A stretch of 22,035 nt of DNA from a virus. Within the stretch, counting starts at the first letter, position 1. Each line of letters begins with the position of its first letter. The notes beneath the pieces were generated by a model that was given only the letters and a program-made list of their open reading frames with translations, searched no databases and was not told where the DNA came from. The stretch spans positions 1-22,035 of IMG/VR virus record IMGVR_UViG_3300032291_004266. One strand, given 5' to 3'. The position numbers and the translations under genes are program-made. Below are positions 21,381-22,035 of the stretch, one piece after another.

Positions 21381-22035
21381 ATGGCAAATTTTACAACTTC
21401 TCCTGGAGTAGCAATTAGCGAAATAGATAATACCTTTTTAACTGGGCAACCAGTTCAAGCAGGTGCTGCTATCATAGGACCAACAGTTAAAGGTCCTGTA
21501 GAAAAACCAACCTTAATAACATCTTATTCAGATTTCCAAATGTTATTTGGAGATTCTTTTATTAGTGGTGGTAATTCATATTCATATTTAACCTCAATTG
21601 CTGCTTACAATTATTTTAATTATGGTGGTACTTCATTATTAGTAGCTCGTGTTGTTACCCAATCAGCTAACTGGACCCCAGCAGAAAGTACTACAATTCA
21701 AAATTATTTTACCTCAGCATCGTTTGTTCTTGAAACAATTTCTGAAGGAGCTATTAATAATAACTCCGGTTCTAACATGTTAGGAAATAATGGAGCTTTA
21801 AATTCTGGCTCAGCTGAAAACATTCGTTGGGAAGTTACTAACTCAAATACTGGATCAGGTACATTTAATGTATTAGTTAGACGTGGTAATGATACAACCC
21901 CTAATAAAGTTGTACTAGAAGCTTGGAATAACTTAACATTAGATCCAAATTCATCTCGTTATATTTCTCAAGTAATTGGAGATCAAAAATTACAATATAA
22001 TTCTACAACAAACCAAATGGAATTATCTGGAAGTT
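21381..22035 (+). CDS. 18: Contractile tail sheath protein, copy 2 (partial, runs off window)
   Basis: An open frame from ATG 21381 to the window end gives 218 residues. It parallels copy 1 throughout: TTSPGVAISEIDNTFLTGQP against IVSPGVLAIENDQSFITQAP, QAGAAIIGPTVKGPVEKPTL against QAGAAIIGPTVYGKVGIPTL, and NYFNYGGTSLLVARVV against NYFNSGGTSLLVTRVV. It also shares the later FVLETISEG and LVRRGNDTT blocks. The two are diverged enough that this is not an assembly duplicate. Both could co-assemble, or one might form a specialised end of the sheath. The interlocking C-terminal core lies outside the window, so whether this copy is complete is unknown. Confidence 0.93.
   Translation, partial: MANFTTSPGVAISEIDNTFLTGQPVQAGAAIIGPTVKGPVEKPTLITSYSDFQMLFGDSFISGGNSYSYLTSIAAYNYFNYGGTSLLVARVVTQSANWTPAESTTIQNYFTSASFVLETISEGAINNNSGSNMLGNNGALNSGSAENIRWEVTNSNTGSGTFNVLVRRGNDTTPNKVVLEAWNNLTLDPNSSRYISQVIGDQKLQYNSTTNQMELSGS

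Noticed and set aside
21381-22035. The second sheath gene as an assembly duplicate
   Set aside because: The two copies differ at a large fraction of positions in both DNA and protein and have different flanking sequences.
1-22035. tRNA genes, insertion sequences, integrase or attachment sites
   Set aside because: No cloverleaf with a TTCRA-type arm, no transposase-like protein and no terminal inverted repeats were found. The window is a continuous virion gene block with little non-coding space.

Overview
The window is a late structural-gene module of a T4-like, contractile-tailed double-stranded DNA bacteriophage. All genes lie on the + strand, are tightly packed and AT-rich. Start codons are preceded by A-rich stretches, and almost none has a Shine-Dalgarno sequence. 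That style is typical of Bacteroidota, so the host is probably a bacterium of that phylum, perhaps an aquatic flavobacterium; this is inference, since no host-marker gene is present.

Layout. 1-276 is the end of a coiled-coil protein with a C-terminal membrane anchor. 276-3785 encodes the large terminase (gp17-like) and the portal (gp20-like). 3823-7179 holds three genes in the position of the T4 prohead-core genes 67 and 68. 7181-7813 is the prohead protease (gp21-like). A terminator and a roughly 140-nt leader with two perfect inverted repeats follow. 8024-11077 encodes the acidic scaffold (gp22-like) and the major capsid protein (gp23-like), ending at a strong terminator. A PhoH-family ATPase (11165-11863) comes next, then an island of five fibre- or appendage-like proteins (11887-16384). 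16462-19094 carries neck and tail-terminator genes (gp13-, gp14- and gp15-like), followed by a 48-aa basic protein and an 87-aa coiled-coil protein. The window ends with two tandem tail-sheath paralogues (gp18-like), the second cut by the window edge. Against T4 order (wac-13-14-15-16-17-18-19-20-67-68-21-22-23), the sheath has moved from between terminase and portal to after gp15.

How the genes work together. The portal nucleates a prohead built on the scaffold and core proteins. The protease matures it, the terminase fills it with DNA, and the neck proteins close it and join it to the sheathed tail. A motif close to ATATTTATAAATAAAA, containing or resembling the T4 late-promoter octamer TATAAATA, precedes nine genes at a nearly fixed distance from the start codon. 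It probably marks late promoters, three of them directly after hairpin terminators.

Most notable: the 670-aa core-region protein and the gp22-like scaffold each carry what looks like an inserted domain bounded by sites of the gp21-protease type, (L/I)-x-E before a small residue. The scaffold insert has a membrane-like segment; the other has different arginine codon use from its flanks. Both could be released inside the capsid as packaged cargo polypeptides, as T4 internal proteins are. This is a hypothesis.
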